This document shows, one piece after another, positions 1 to 8,719 of a DNA stretch of 40,635 bases. The stretch's first letter is position 1. The number at the start of each line of letters is the position of its first letter. A model generated the notes under the pieces. That model saw nothing but the letters and a program-made list of their open reading frames with translations. It was not told where the DNA came from and searched no databases. Source of the DNA: an uncultured Methylococcaceae bacterium (GTDB taxonomy: Bacteria > Pseudomonadota > Gammaproteobacteria > Methylococcales > Methylomonadaceae); NCBI GenBank assembly GCA_903945605.1, contig CAJAWH010000044.1, forward strand, positions 1 to 40,635, written 5' to 3'. Both the position numbers and the translations under genes were made by a program.

Positions 1-202
1 ATCGTTTGCTTTTCTTCGCGGCCAGAGCCAATGAAGTGGAATACTTGATCACCCAACGGTTTAGGGTCGCGTGATCAACGATTACACGTCTTTCTGCCAA
101 TATTTCTTCCATATCCCGATAGGACACACCGTATCGAACATGGAAAAACACGGCATACAGAATGACATCTTTCGGATAGTGCGCGCCTTTGAAACTGATC
201 AT
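1..202 (-). CDS. IS6-family transposase, N-terminal part (cut by window edge)
   Basis: Reading leftwards from an ATG at 202, the frame stays open for 67 codons to the window edge. The protein begins MISFKGAHYPKDVILYAV and continues with VRYGVSYRDMEEILAERR, VDHATLNRWV. This is the typical start of IS6/IS26-type DDE transposases (FKGRHF, YGISYRELQEMLAERG, VDHSTIYRWV in IS26, from memory). The catalytic DDE residues lie outside the window, so it cannot be judged whether the element is intact. A terminal-repeat-like sequence lies about 55 bases upstream, at 244-257. Confidence 0.88.
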   Translation of the reverse strand, partial: MISFKGAHYPKDVILYAVFFHVRYGVSYRDMEEILAERRVIVDHATLNRWVIKYSTSLALAAKKSKR

Positions 203-205
203 AGC

Positions 206-355
206 TCAAAAAAATCGCAGGATTCTAGCCCAGGCTGCTAAAATTTGCGACACAACCGGATTTCCGTATTGATTCAGGCACAAACCCACTAAGGCCAAAC
301 CAGAATGGCTGGTATAAACTTCGGTTTCGGATTGTTCGAGGATAAAATGTTTCAT
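206..355 (-). pseudogene. Interrupted transposase N-terminus (IS4/IS1380-like)
   Basis: From ATG 355 the minus strand encodes MKHFILEQSETEVYTSHSG, then LALVGLCLNQYGN, and runs out through the IS6-like end at 257 to a stop at 206. The start resembles the N-terminus of DDE transposases of the IS4/IS1380 type (TSxAGLxLV motif), but the exact family is uncertain. Only about 33 residues before position 257 look native; the rest is translated IS6-end sequence. The simplest reading is that an IS6-type element inserted into this older transposase gene and the remainder lies to the left of the window. Confidence 0.5.
244..257 (-). repeat. Putative terminal inverted repeat end of the IS6-type element
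   Basis: Read on the minus strand this is GGTTGTGTCGCAAA. It matches the IS6-family end consensus GGCACTGTTGCAAA, as I recall it, at 10 of 14 positions, and lies about 40 bases upstream of the transposase start, the usual distance. It also coincides with the point where the neighbouring transposase-like reading frame stops making family sense. The other end and the 8-bp target duplication are outside the window. Confidence 0.6.
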
Positions 356-490
356 GGCTCACTCATCGGGTGAAATTGCATTGAGCCTATTTTATAAAAT
401 TATACCTTTTAAATCATGTACATGGCGGTGTTTTTGTGATTTAAAGTCACGGATTCAGGTGTTAGTTACATTAGTCAAATACTGAAAGCT

Positions 491-976
491 ATGATTAGCA
501 TCTTTGAAGCCGATTTATCAAATCCACTTCATGCCGAAGCGACTATAAACCTATTAAATCACTATGCACAGGATGCAATGGGTGGTGGGCAAGAGCTGTC
601 CCAATTTGTAAAGGACAACTTGGTCAACGCACTAGCAGGCCGTAAGGCAATTCATGTGGTATTGGCTTTTGATGAAAAAAAACCTGTAGGCCTTGCGATT
701 TTGATGGAGGGCTTTTCCACTTTTGCGTGTATGCCCTTATTGAACATCCACGATTTGGTGGTGTCCAGTGAATACCGTGGCAAGGGTATTTCTAAACAAC
801 TTTTAGGTAAAGCTGAGGAGATTGCCAAAAAGCTTGGTTGCTGTAAACTAACGCTTGAGGTTCTTGAAGGGAACAAGGTGGCCCAGGCCGCTTATCGTGC
901 CTGTGGATTTGAGGGTTACGAGCTGGCCCCGATAATGGGTAAGGCGCTGTTTTGGCAAAAGCGGCTAGCTGGCTGA
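491..976 (+). CDS. GNAT-family N-acetyltransferase
   Basis: A 161-residue protein with the GNAT fold pattern. A strand with VVLAFDEKKPVGLAI is followed by LLNIHDLVVSSEYRGKGIS, which holds the acetyl-CoA-binding R/Q-x-x-G-x-G/A signature (YRGKGIS) near residues 96-102. The C-terminal part VLEGNKVAQAAYRACGFEGY is the usual N-x-x-A-x-x-x-Y-x-x-x-GF motif. It presumably transfers acetyl from acetyl-CoA to a small amine or a protein N-terminus; the substrate cannot be inferred. It stands alone, convergent with nifQ, and follows an AT-rich promoter-like stretch (about 380-420). Confidence 0.85.
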   Translation: MISIFEADLSNPLHAEATINLLNHYAQDAMGGGQELSQFVKDNLVNALAGRKAIHVVLAFDEKKPVGLAILMEGFSTFACMPLLNIHDLVVSSEYRGKGISKQLLGKAEEIAKKLGCCKLTLEVLEGNKVAQAAYRACGFEGYELAPIMGKALFWQKRLAG

Positions 977-1038
977 TTTACCCAGAGAAATGCACGGCAT
1001 TTTTGCCGATGGATGAGTCGGTGGGTGGCTTGCGCGGG

Positions 1039-1617
1039 CTAGTCTTCCGGCCCAAAACATTTTTGGTAATCAATGCAAATAGCGCAGGATGGCGCACGGC
1101 ACACATAAATGCCTTCGGCTTCGCACAATTGCTTGTAGAGGAATTTTTTCCACTTCATATCATTGGCATTCTTAGCGGCAAGGGCAGGGAAGTTATAACG
1201 CAGCATGGCAGTCAATTGGGCGCGTGACCATAGCCCCAAATCCTGCCAAAGATGGTTGTTGCCTAAACAGGCCGCCACGATTATGGCAATTATCCAGTCC
1301 GTTTCCGGGCAATCTGCTAGCGCGTGGTTTTTTAGCAGCCTGACCAAATCATCTTTTTCCAACATGCGGCTGTAATCCAGTTGGCTGCCGGAAACAGCCT
1401 GTAGGGGTAAAGCCACCGTAGGGAATAAATGCAAGTGCAATTGGCTGAACCCTTCTGGCGTTATGCCCAAAAAATCCGGCAAGATACCGTCACCGATTTG
1501 CCAACTGGCAATAATACAGGCCAGCCATTCATGGTTGGGCGAGTATAAGCCTGGTTCGCTTAGGCGTGCATATGTTACAGAACGGGCATCTTGCCAAAGT
1601 TTGGGCATTGCGGACAT
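1039..1617 (-). CDS. nifQ: Nitrogen fixation protein NifQ (Mo donor for FeMo-co)
   Basis: A 192-residue protein ending with the NifQ cysteine signature C-x4-C-x2-C-x5-C (CRAPSCAICIDYQKC, about residues 173-187), which in the family binds an Fe-S or Mo-Fe-S cluster. NifQ delivers molybdenum to the NifEN/NifH machinery during FeMo-cofactor assembly in the cytoplasm. It is the last gene of the minus-strand nif cluster, 72 bases after the FeSII ferredoxin. An in-frame ATG three codons in (1608) is an alternative start. It converges on the GNAT gene with about 60 bases between; no strong terminator is visible there. Confidence 0.9.
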   Translation of the reverse strand: MSAMPKLWQDARSVTYARLSEPGLYSPNHEWLACIIASWQIGDGILPDFLGITPEGFSQLHLHLFPTVALPLQAVSGSQLDYSRMLEKDDLVRLLKNHALADCPETDWIIAIIVAACLGNNHLWQDLGLWSRAQLTAMLRYNFPALAAKNANDMKWKKFLYKQLCEAEGIYVCRAPSCAICIDYQKCFGPED

Positions 1618-1689
1618 GATAAGCTCACAAAAATGTGACGGGTAAAGACAGCTGTCTTACCCGTGCTAAATACTGAGGGTGGCAGTCAA

Positions 1690-2040
1690 TCAATATTCGA
1701 CCAAGATATCTTCGTCGCGCACTATCATTTGGCAAGCCAAACGCCACGGTGGCGGCAAATCATCAACTATCACCTGCTCCATTTCTGCTTTGCTGATCTT
1801 GCCGCATTGGCGCAACACGGCTTTTTCTTTTTCTGTCAAGGTGCCGCCCATGCGTTCGAGCTTTTTATCAACGCTGCTGACTTTCACCAGACAAGTGCCG
1901 CATTCGCCGTCTTCACATTCAAAATTAATGGGAATCTTGTTTTCGCGGGCCAGTTTCAGCAAGGTTTGGGTGTGGCTACCCGCCACCGCATAAACCGTTT
2001 TGTCTTTATATTCGGGGTTAGAAAAAGTGACTAAGGCCAT
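1690..2040 (-). CDS. 2Fe-2S ferredoxin of the Shethna protein II (FeSII) type
   Basis: A 116-residue plant-type 2Fe-2S ferredoxin. Cluster ligands are in FECEDGECGTCLV (C-x4-C-x2-C, about residues 41-49), with the fourth cysteine in WRLACQMIV near the C-terminus. The tail DLPPPWRLACQMIVRDEDIL and the insert with MGGTLTEKEKAVLRQCGKIS closely resemble Azotobacter FeSII as I recall it ([35 protein letters not shown]). FeSII binds oxidised nitrogenase and shields it from oxygen. A good AGGAG site precedes the ATG. It lies 24 bases after another 2Fe-2S ferredoxin and before nifQ. It could instead be a plain electron-carrier ferredoxin, but the FeSII-like insert and tail argue for the protective type. 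Confidence 0.8.
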   Translation of the reverse strand: MALVTFSNPEYKDKTVYAVAGSHTQTLLKLARENKIPINFECEDGECGTCLVKVSSVDKKLERMGGTLTEKEKAVLRQCGKISKAEMEQVIVDDLPPPWRLACQMIVRDEDILVEY

Positions 2041-2064
2041 AAAGTTCTCCTGATGTTAAGTGGC

Positions 2065-3699
<1,635 letters not shown>

Positions 3700-3707
<8 letters not shown>

Positions 3708-4125
3708 CACTGCAGCCAGCTTGGGCAAGCGTTTTAGGGCAGCTCTCCAAATCCGTTGCAGTGTCCGTATCCAGGCATAAGCCTAGCCATTCATCAACCC
3801 AATGCGGGTCAAAACCCACCCGCAACTCATCACCCACTTGCAGCAATGGCCGACGGATCAATAATGGGTCTGCCAGCATTAATGCCAAGGCGCGTTGCTC
3901 ATCCAACAGTTCCGGCTTGACTTGGCCAATCTTGATGGCAGGGGCATTGTAGTTAAACCAGTTACGGATAGGCAAAGCACCAAAAAAGGCACGCAAACGT
4001 TCTGCGTGCCAGCGCTCGGACAATAAGCTTTTGGCGATGACCTGATGACCGGCAGCGATCAGCATTGCTTTCTGCCGCTTATTGCTGACACAGCCGGGTT
4101 TTTCATAAAACAGTACGGTAGCCAT
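3700..4125 (-). CDS. nifO: NifO, nitrogenase-associated ArsC/Spx-like protein
   Basis: A 141-residue thioredoxin-fold protein of the ArsC/Spx group. It opens with VLFYEKPGCVSNKRQKAML, where a single active-site-like cysteine sits in the CVSN loop, and contains IRRPLLQVGDELRVGFD, equivalent to the ArsC motif L-I-x-R-P-L. Homologues are annotated as nitrogenase-associated protein; in Azotobacter nifO lies between fdxN and nifQ, and the same order relative to fdxN is seen here. Its role is thought to be in channelling molybdenum or redox balance and is not settled. GAGGA lies about 7 bases before the ATG. It starts 9 bases after fdxN ends and overlaps the flavodiiron gene. Confidence 0.8.
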
Positions 4126-4134
4126 TGCCCATCC

Positions 4135-4413
4135 TCAATGTGATTGCAACTCGGCCATGGCTTCCGCCATCCGTTCCGGTGGAATGCCAGTCAGGGAGCC
4201 GGGCGGGTTAATGGCTTCGCCTAATGAATTAAGGATTGCCCCTTCAATCGGGCAGATGCTTGCGCATTGGAACACCGGATAATCGCCTTCACATTCGGTG
4301 CATTTGTTGGGGTTCACCTTAAAATGTGGCTTGCTTTCAAAAATGGCCTTGCTGGGGCAGACTGGCTCACAGGCAAAACAATTCACACAAGATTCAATAA
4401 TTTTTACAGCCAT
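4135..4413 (-). CDS. fdxN: Nif-specific 2[4Fe-4S] ferredoxin FdxN (ferredoxin III)
   Basis: A 92-residue ferredoxin with two cluster motifs: C9-x2-C12-x2-C15-x3-CP (CVNCFACEPVCP) and C-x2-C-x8-C-x3-CP (CTECEGDYPVFQCASICP). The x8 spacing in the second motif is characteristic of the nifB-linked ferredoxin III group. It likely supplies electrons to NifB, as shown for FdxN in Azotobacter. I start at ATG 4413, which has a GGGGGT ribosome site about 6 bases upstream; the frame is open nine codons further back to 4440 without such a site. It lies between nifB and nifO. Confidence 0.88.
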   Translation of the reverse strand: MAVKIIESCVNCFACEPVCPSKAIFESKPHFKVNPNKCTECEGDYPVFQCASICPIEGAILNSLGEAINPPGSLTGIPPERMAEAMAELQSH

Positions 4414-4464
4414 AACAGACCCCCTACAGGTGGCTTGCACGTTATCAATTGCCTTTAGTGGCTT

Positions 4465-4494
4465 GTTGGGCCAACCCTGTTTGGGCGACCCAAC
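4465..4494 (-). promoter_or_regulatory. Mutually exclusive hairpins between nifB and fdxN
   Basis: In the 131-base gap after nifB the minus strand reads GTTGGG, then CCCAA, then GGGTTGG, then CCCAAC in close order. The first and last arms can pair (6 bp), or the first two pair around a 3-base loop and the last two pair separately. No T-run follows, so it is not a strong terminator. A role in mRNA processing or in lowering expression of the distal genes is inference. Confidence 0.3.
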
Positions 4495-4544
4495 TTACCT
4501 CTCCCATACAACCACACTACTACAAGCACACTACACAAACATTG

Positions 4545-6035
4545 TTAGCCTTGCGCCCTCAGGGCTTCCGGTTTGGCGGCGAGCTTACCGGCTGCGGCCA
4601 TTTCTTGGTACACTGCCATAACCGCCTCTTCGATAGGCTCCATGGCGTGTTCGCCATTGGGCATAATGCCGGCATTTTCCAGCAATTCCCAAGGCTCGTA
4701 GCCGACTTTGGAACACAGCACCGCTTCACAACCTGCCAAGGCGCGGACGGTTTGTTGCAATACGCTTTCGCCATCGCCACAGGTGCTGTCACCCCCACAG
4801 TATTGGTCGGCCTTACGGTGGCTAATAAAACGCACCCCTTCTGGCGAGGCCTCGTAAATCAAGAATTCTTTGGCATGACCGAAATGGACATTGATCAAAC
4901 CTTGTCCCGCTGTGGCAACTGCCATCAACACCGGACGGGTTGCTAACTTCGGTTCGGTTTTAAATTGTTCGGCTTTATGTGCCTTTGCCAAGCGCTTGCT
5001 GTCCATTTCTTCTTGGATAGCCTGATGGATAACTTTGCGTTTTTCCATTGCCGCTTGGTAATCAATTTCCATTTCTTCAATTTTATCAATGGTGAACTCA
5101 TCACCCCGGTCTTCACCCAATAAGCCGACCGCATCAGCGCGGCATTGGCGGCAATGGCGCATCATGTTCATGTCACCAGAACAGGCGTCTTGCAAATCTT
5201 GTAGCTCATCAGGTGTGGGTTCACGTTGCCCCATCACGCCAAAAAAAGTGCCGTGTTCAGCTTCGGCAATCAAGGGCATCACATTATGCAAAAATGCACC
5301 TTTGGCTTTGACCACGCGGCTGACTTCCGCCAAATGTTGGTCGTTAATGCCTGGAATCATGACTGAATTGACTTTGACCAGAATGCCTTTGGCAATCAGC
5401 ATTTCCAACCCTTTTTGTTGTTGTTCAATCAGGATTTTGGCGGCTTTTTTGCCTTTGATACGTTTGTTGTTCCAGAAAATCCACGGATAAATCTTCGCGC
5501 CAATTTCTGGGTCCACGCAATTGATGGTGATGGTGACATGGTCAATATTATGTTTTGACAATTCTTCGACCGCATCGGGCAAGGCCAAGCCATTAGTTGA
5601 TACGCACAGTTTGATGTCCGGTGCTTCCTCGCTCAAGCGGCGGAAAGTTTCAAAGGTGCGTTCAGGATTGGCCAGTGGGTCACCTGGGCCGGCAATGCCC
5701 AACACGGTCATTTGTGGAATGGTGGCTGCCACTGCCATGGTTTTTTTCACCGCTTGGTCAGGGGTCAACAATTCTGACACCACGCCCGGACGCGATTCGT
5801 TGGAGCAATCGTATTTGCGGTTGCAGTAATGGCACTGGATATTACAAGCGGGCGCGACGGCAACATGCATCCGTGCAAAGTAATGGTGCGCGTCTTCGGA
5901 GTAACAAGGATGGTTTTGGACTTTCTCCCGGATTGAATCGGGCAACGCATCCATTTGGTTTTCGGTAGTACCGCAGGAGCTGGAAGAGCAGCCGCTTTTC
6001 GCTGCTGGAGCTTCGTTTAAGACGGGCAGTTGCAT
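4545..6035 (-). CDS. nifB: NifB, radical SAM FeMo-cofactor biosynthesis protein
   Basis: A 496-residue protein that builds the carbide-containing 8Fe core NifB-co from two 4Fe-4S units and S-adenosylmethionine. The radical SAM motif C64-x3-C68-x2-C71 (ACNIQCHYC) is followed by NRKYDC; AGPGDPLANP (SAM GGE-like region) and the late MRHCRQCRADAVGLLG motif are also present. After about residue 370 a NifX/NafY-like domain follows (VAVATAGQGLINVHFGHAKE), making the bacterial two-domain form. The start at ATG 6035 has AGAGAGAGG upstream; the open frame extends back to 6080 but would run into the -12 element. First gene of the cluster, driven by the sigma-54 promoter at 6074-6089. Confidence 0.97.
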   Translation of the reverse strand: MQLPVLNEAPAAKSGCSSSSCGTTENQMDALPDSIREKVQNHPCYSEDAHHYFARMHVAVAPACNIQCHYCNRKYDCSNESRPGVVSELLTPDQAVKKTMAVAATIPQMTVLGIAGPGDPLANPERTFETFRRLSEEAPDIKLCVSTNGLALPDAVEELSKHNIDHVTITINCVDPEIGAKIYPWIFWNNKRIKGKKAAKILIEQQQKGLEMLIAKGILVKVNSVMIPGINDQHLAEVSRVVKAKGAFLHNVMPLIAEAEHGTFFGVMGQREPTPDELQDLQDACSGDMNMMRHCRQCRADAVGLLGEDRGDEFTIDKIEEMEIDYQAAMEKRKVIHQAIQEEMDSKRLAKAHKAEQFKTEPKLATRPVLMAVATAGQGLINVHFGHAKEFLIYEASPEGVRFISHRKADQYCGGDSTCGDGESVLQQTVRALAGCEAVLCSKVGYEPWELLENAGIMPNGEHAMEPIEEAVMAVYQEMAAAGKLAAKPEALRAQG

Positions 6036-6073
6036 GGGGTTGACCTCTCTCTGATGTGTTTGAGAAATGTCAA

Positions 6074-6089
6074 TGCACACACTATGCCA
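6074..6089 (-). promoter_or_regulatory. Sigma-54 (-24/-12) promoter of nifB
   Basis: On the minus strand: TGGCATAGTGTGTGCA. GG and GC are exactly 10 bases apart and both boxes (TGGCA and TGCA) match the sigma-54 consensus well. The start site would fall near 6062, giving a short leader of roughly 27 bases before the nifB ATG at 6035, with the ribosome site inside it. Confidence 0.85.
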
Positions 6090-6105
6090 AAATTGAATAC
6101 TGGTA

Positions 6106-6118
6106 TAAGTTTATGATA
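6106..6118 (-). promoter_or_regulatory. Probable IHF site between NifA site and promoter
   Basis: The minus strand reads TATCATAAACTTA. This matches the IHF consensus WATCARNNNNTTR except at one position and lies in an AT-rich stretch midway between the NifA site and the -24 box, the position where IHF bends DNA in nif promoters. Confidence 0.5.
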
Positions 6119-6165
6119 AAAATGGTTATATTTTATTTTTAAGGTGGCTTGGCGGGTGGCGGGTT

Positions 6166-6181
6166 TGTAGCAAACAATACA
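6166..6181. promoter_or_regulatory. NifA upstream activator sequence (TGT-N10-ACA)
   Basis: TGTAGCAAACAATACA fits the NifA-binding consensus TGT-N10-ACA exactly and lies about 77 bases upstream of the -24 box of the nifB promoter, a typical distance for looping activation. It predicts that the cluster is controlled by NifA together with RpoN. Confidence 0.75.
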
Positions 6182-6294
6182 ATTTTATGTAAATCTGGTG
6201 TGGATGGCACGATAAGACCCGGACAATGGCATTATTGGCCATGCGCCCCGTATGTAGCCTGGCGGAATACGGGGCAAGCACGCCGTGTGCGCAA

Positions 6295-7224
6295 TCAATC
6301 CGCTTTGAGCCCTGCCAGCCCATCGGCAAATTGCTGTAGCTTGTTTTGGAGGGTTCGGGTGTTTTCCGGCCCCATGCGCAGCAGTTGTTTATGCAAGGCG
6401 GGGGCCGCTTCCAGCTTGGGGTCGGCAAACCGGTAATAGCCCAGCCGCTTATCTACATAAAGGGGTTTCCCGATAATCGGGGCTGCTAAAATTTCCTTAG
6501 CCGCCTTGATCAACATTGCTTCAAGGGTAAGCGTGCCTGGCGGGTTAAATTCACCAAACGCTTGCAGCAAGAGCGGGCGGATTTTTTGGTAGAACGCCAA
6601 GCTGGCTGGCACGTCCAGAGCATTGATTGCCGCCACCCAAGGCTGGTAACGTTGGTAGCTGGCAGGGGCGATAAACAGCCCTTGTCGGTCTTGCCCAACA
6701 GCAAAGGGTGCTTTCGGTTTTAAAAAACGGACATGCTTGCCGATCCGTTCGCCTTTAGAAAAATCAACCGCTAAAGTTAGGTAATTTCTTAGCAATTGGC
6801 CTTGTCCGGTCTTATCTTGACCTAACCAAGGCGCGAGTTCCGGTGACAAGCCCCCTATAGATTGGCGTATCCACGCGTCGCTTTTGTCAAGTACAGGCAA
6901 CACCACAAATTCTTTCGGTGTGGCTAGCGTCTCAAGTGATTCGTCATTAGTGGCTAATGGCTCGGCGGCGTTATCGGCGGCATCAGGGCCGGCTGCTGCA
7001 GTTGGCTCGGCATTGCGCTTGAGAAAGGGTAGCCATTGGTAGGCTTCAGCGGCCAGTTCATATTGTTCCGAAAATTTGGCCAGATAAAACCCGCCGCAAG
7101 CAGACAGTGCCATCAGTAGCAAGACAATGATTGTACTGTGCTGCCGGGGGTTGCCTTCGCGACGGGAAGAGGGCGGGGAGGCACTGCGTTTGGTTTTGGC
7201 TGTAGCAGGGTCATAACGGCTCAT
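6295..7224 (-). CDS. DUF3014-type membrane-anchored protein
   Basis: A 309-residue protein. A basic N-terminus is followed by one membrane segment (TIIVLLLMALSACGGFYLA, about residues 31-49), then a low-complexity Ala/Glu linker and a soluble, probably periplasmic domain. The conserved-looking core (LPVLDKSDAWIRQSIGGLSP, LLRNYLTLAVDFSKGE, FLKPKAPF) matches my memory of DUF3014 proteins, common in gammaproteobacteria and of unknown function. The start at 7224 has AAGGAG about 10 bases upstream; the frame is open to 7263. It ends before the nifB control region and reads toward nifB, but is probably separately controlled. Confidence 0.7.
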   Translation of the reverse strand: MSRYDPATAKTKRSASPPSSRREGNPRQHSTIIVLLLMALSACGGFYLAKFSEQYELAAEAYQWLPFLKRNAEPTAAAGPDAADNAAEPLATNDESLETLATPKEFVVLPVLDKSDAWIRQSIGGLSPELAPWLGQDKTGQGQLLRNYLTLAVDFSKGERIGKHVRFLKPKAPFAVGQDRQGLFIAPASYQRYQPWVAAINALDVPASLAFYQKIRPLLLQAFGEFNPPGTLTLEAMLIKAAKEILAAPIIGKPLYVDKRLGYYRFADPKLEAAPALHKQLLRMGPENTRTLQNKLQQFADGLAGLKAD

Positions 7225-7412
7225 GATAGGTGGTCTCCTTAGGATGCAGCGGTGAATACTCATTTAATGGTAACTAAAAGACATTGGAGGCATTGCAGTT
7301 AATTGTTTTTCAATATCATTATATGCTTTTTAGCGTGCCTTTGCCGACACCGGCGGGCACTGGGATGGTGATAGGCGCTATAATAGGCGGTTTTTATGGC
7401 TGGTTCAGCGAA

Positions 7413-8036
7413 ATGGCACAGTTTTTTGCAATTCATCCGGAAAATCCACAGTTACGGCTGATTCATCGGGCTGTGGAGATTCTCAATAAGGGCGGTATTA
7501 TTGCTTATCCGACTGATTCATCCTACGCACTGGCTTGTCATGTGGGCGACAAACAAGCCATGGACAAAATCCGCCGCATCCGCCAGTTGGATGACAAGCA
7601 TGATTTTACCTTGGTGTGCAAAGACCTGACGCAAGTGTCCAATTTCACCAAAATTGGCAATGATGCATTTAGGCTGATTAAAAACCTGACCCCTGGGCCA
7701 TTCACCTTTATTCTGGATGCCACTCGGGAAGTGCCCAAGCGCTTGCAGCATCCTAAAAAAAAGACCATAGGTATCCGTATCCCCGACCATCCGGTGGCGC
7801 AATTGCTGGTGCAGGAGCTTGATGAGGCCGTGTTCAGCACCACTTTGGTTTTGCCAGGCGAATCCGAAGCGATGAGCGACCCTTATGACATCCGCCAGAG
7901 GTTGGAGCATGAATTGGATTTGGTGATTGATGCCGGCATAATTGAATTTGAACCGACCACCATGATTGCCTTTACCGCCAATGGCCCGGAAATTGTCCGC
8001 CAAGGCAAAGGCATTGCCCCCATGCTGGATGACTGA
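7413..8036 (+). CDS. yciO: YciO/Sua5/YrdC-family protein (threonylcarbamoyl-AMP synthase-like)
   Basis: About 207 residues. MAQFFAIHPENPQLRLIHRA followed by LNKGGIIAYPTDSSYALAC closely matches the start of the YciO branch of the Sua5/YrdC family, so I start at ATG 7413 although the frame is open back to 7284. The central LTPGPFTFILDATREVPKR and KTIGIRIPDHP are the nucleotide-binding signatures. YrdC makes threonylcarbamoyl-AMP for tRNA t6A; YciO shares the fold, and its cellular substrate is less certain. It lies 10 bases before the site-2 protease gene, suggesting co-transcription through rluB. Confidence 0.88.
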   Translation: MAQFFAIHPENPQLRLIHRAVEILNKGGIIAYPTDSSYALACHVGDKQAMDKIRRIRQLDDKHDFTLVCKDLTQVSNFTKIGNDAFRLIKNLTPGPFTFILDATREVPKRLQHPKKKTIGIRIPDHPVAQLLVQELDEAVFSTTLVLPGESEAMSDPYDIRQRLEHELDLVIDAGIIEFEPTTMIAFTANGPEIVRQGKGIAPMLDD

Positions 8037-8046
8037 TGAGGAATAA

Positions 8047-8700
8047 ATGATGGATCACCTATCGCTGGTGCAACGTATTGTAGTGTGGATTTTGCCGGTG
8101 GTGTTTGCCATTACCGCGCATGAGGCGGCACATGGTTGGGCGGCCAAAAGGCGCGGCGACAACACGGCATTTTTGCTGGGTAGGCTCACCTTAAATCCGC
8201 TGAAACATATTGATTGGCTGGGCACTGTGATCTTGCCTTGCCTGTTGCTGGTCACCGGCAGCGGTTTTATATTCGGTTGGGCCAAACCGGTGCCGGTGGA
8301 TACCCGCAATTTTAAGCGGCCTTTGCAGGATATGGCATTCGTGGCGCTGGCAGGGCCGTTGTCGAATTTGTTGATGGCCTTGGCGTGGGCTTTGTTGGCC
8401 AGGGTGGGCGTGATGATAGGTGTAGAGGCCGTGTCTTTGCCATTGATCTATTCCGGAGTGGCAGGCATCACCATTAATTTGGTGTTGTTCCTTATTAATT
8501 TGCTGCCCATTCCGCCCTTGGATGGTAGCCGAGTTTTAACAGGGCTATTGCCAGCCAGGATGGCTTGGCAATTTGCTAAAATAGAACCCTATGGCTTTTA
8601 TATTCTGTTGGCATTGCTGTATTTCAATGTATTGAATGTGGTGCTGGCTTATCCGATGTATGTGGCCCAAAAAATGCTGATGAGCCTTGCCGGATTGTAA
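8047..8700 (+). CDS. Site-2 protease family (M50) membrane zinc metallopeptidase
   Basis: A 217-residue integral membrane protein. The zinc motif HEAAH (about residues 25-29) sits in the first helix, and the second metal-ligand motif is in LLPIPPLDGSRVL (NLLPIPPLDG). The GRLTLNPLKHIDWLGT segment is typical of the short, PDZ-less group of bacterial site-2 proteases, whose targets are mostly unknown. It lies between yciO and scpA, and its stop is 19 bases before the scpA start. This arrangement upstream of scpAB is common in gammaproteobacteria. Confidence 0.9.
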   Translation: MMDHLSLVQRIVVWILPVVFAITAHEAAHGWAAKRRGDNTAFLLGRLTLNPLKHIDWLGTVILPCLLLVTGSGFIFGWAKPVPVDTRNFKRPLQDMAFVALAGPLSNLLMALAWALLARVGVMIGVEAVSLPLIYSGVAGITINLVLFLINLLPIPPLDGSRVLTGLLPARMAWQFAKIEPYGFYILLALLYFNVLNVVLAYPMYVAQKMLMSLAGL

Positions 8701-8719
8701 CAGCCCAAGGCCGTTGCCC

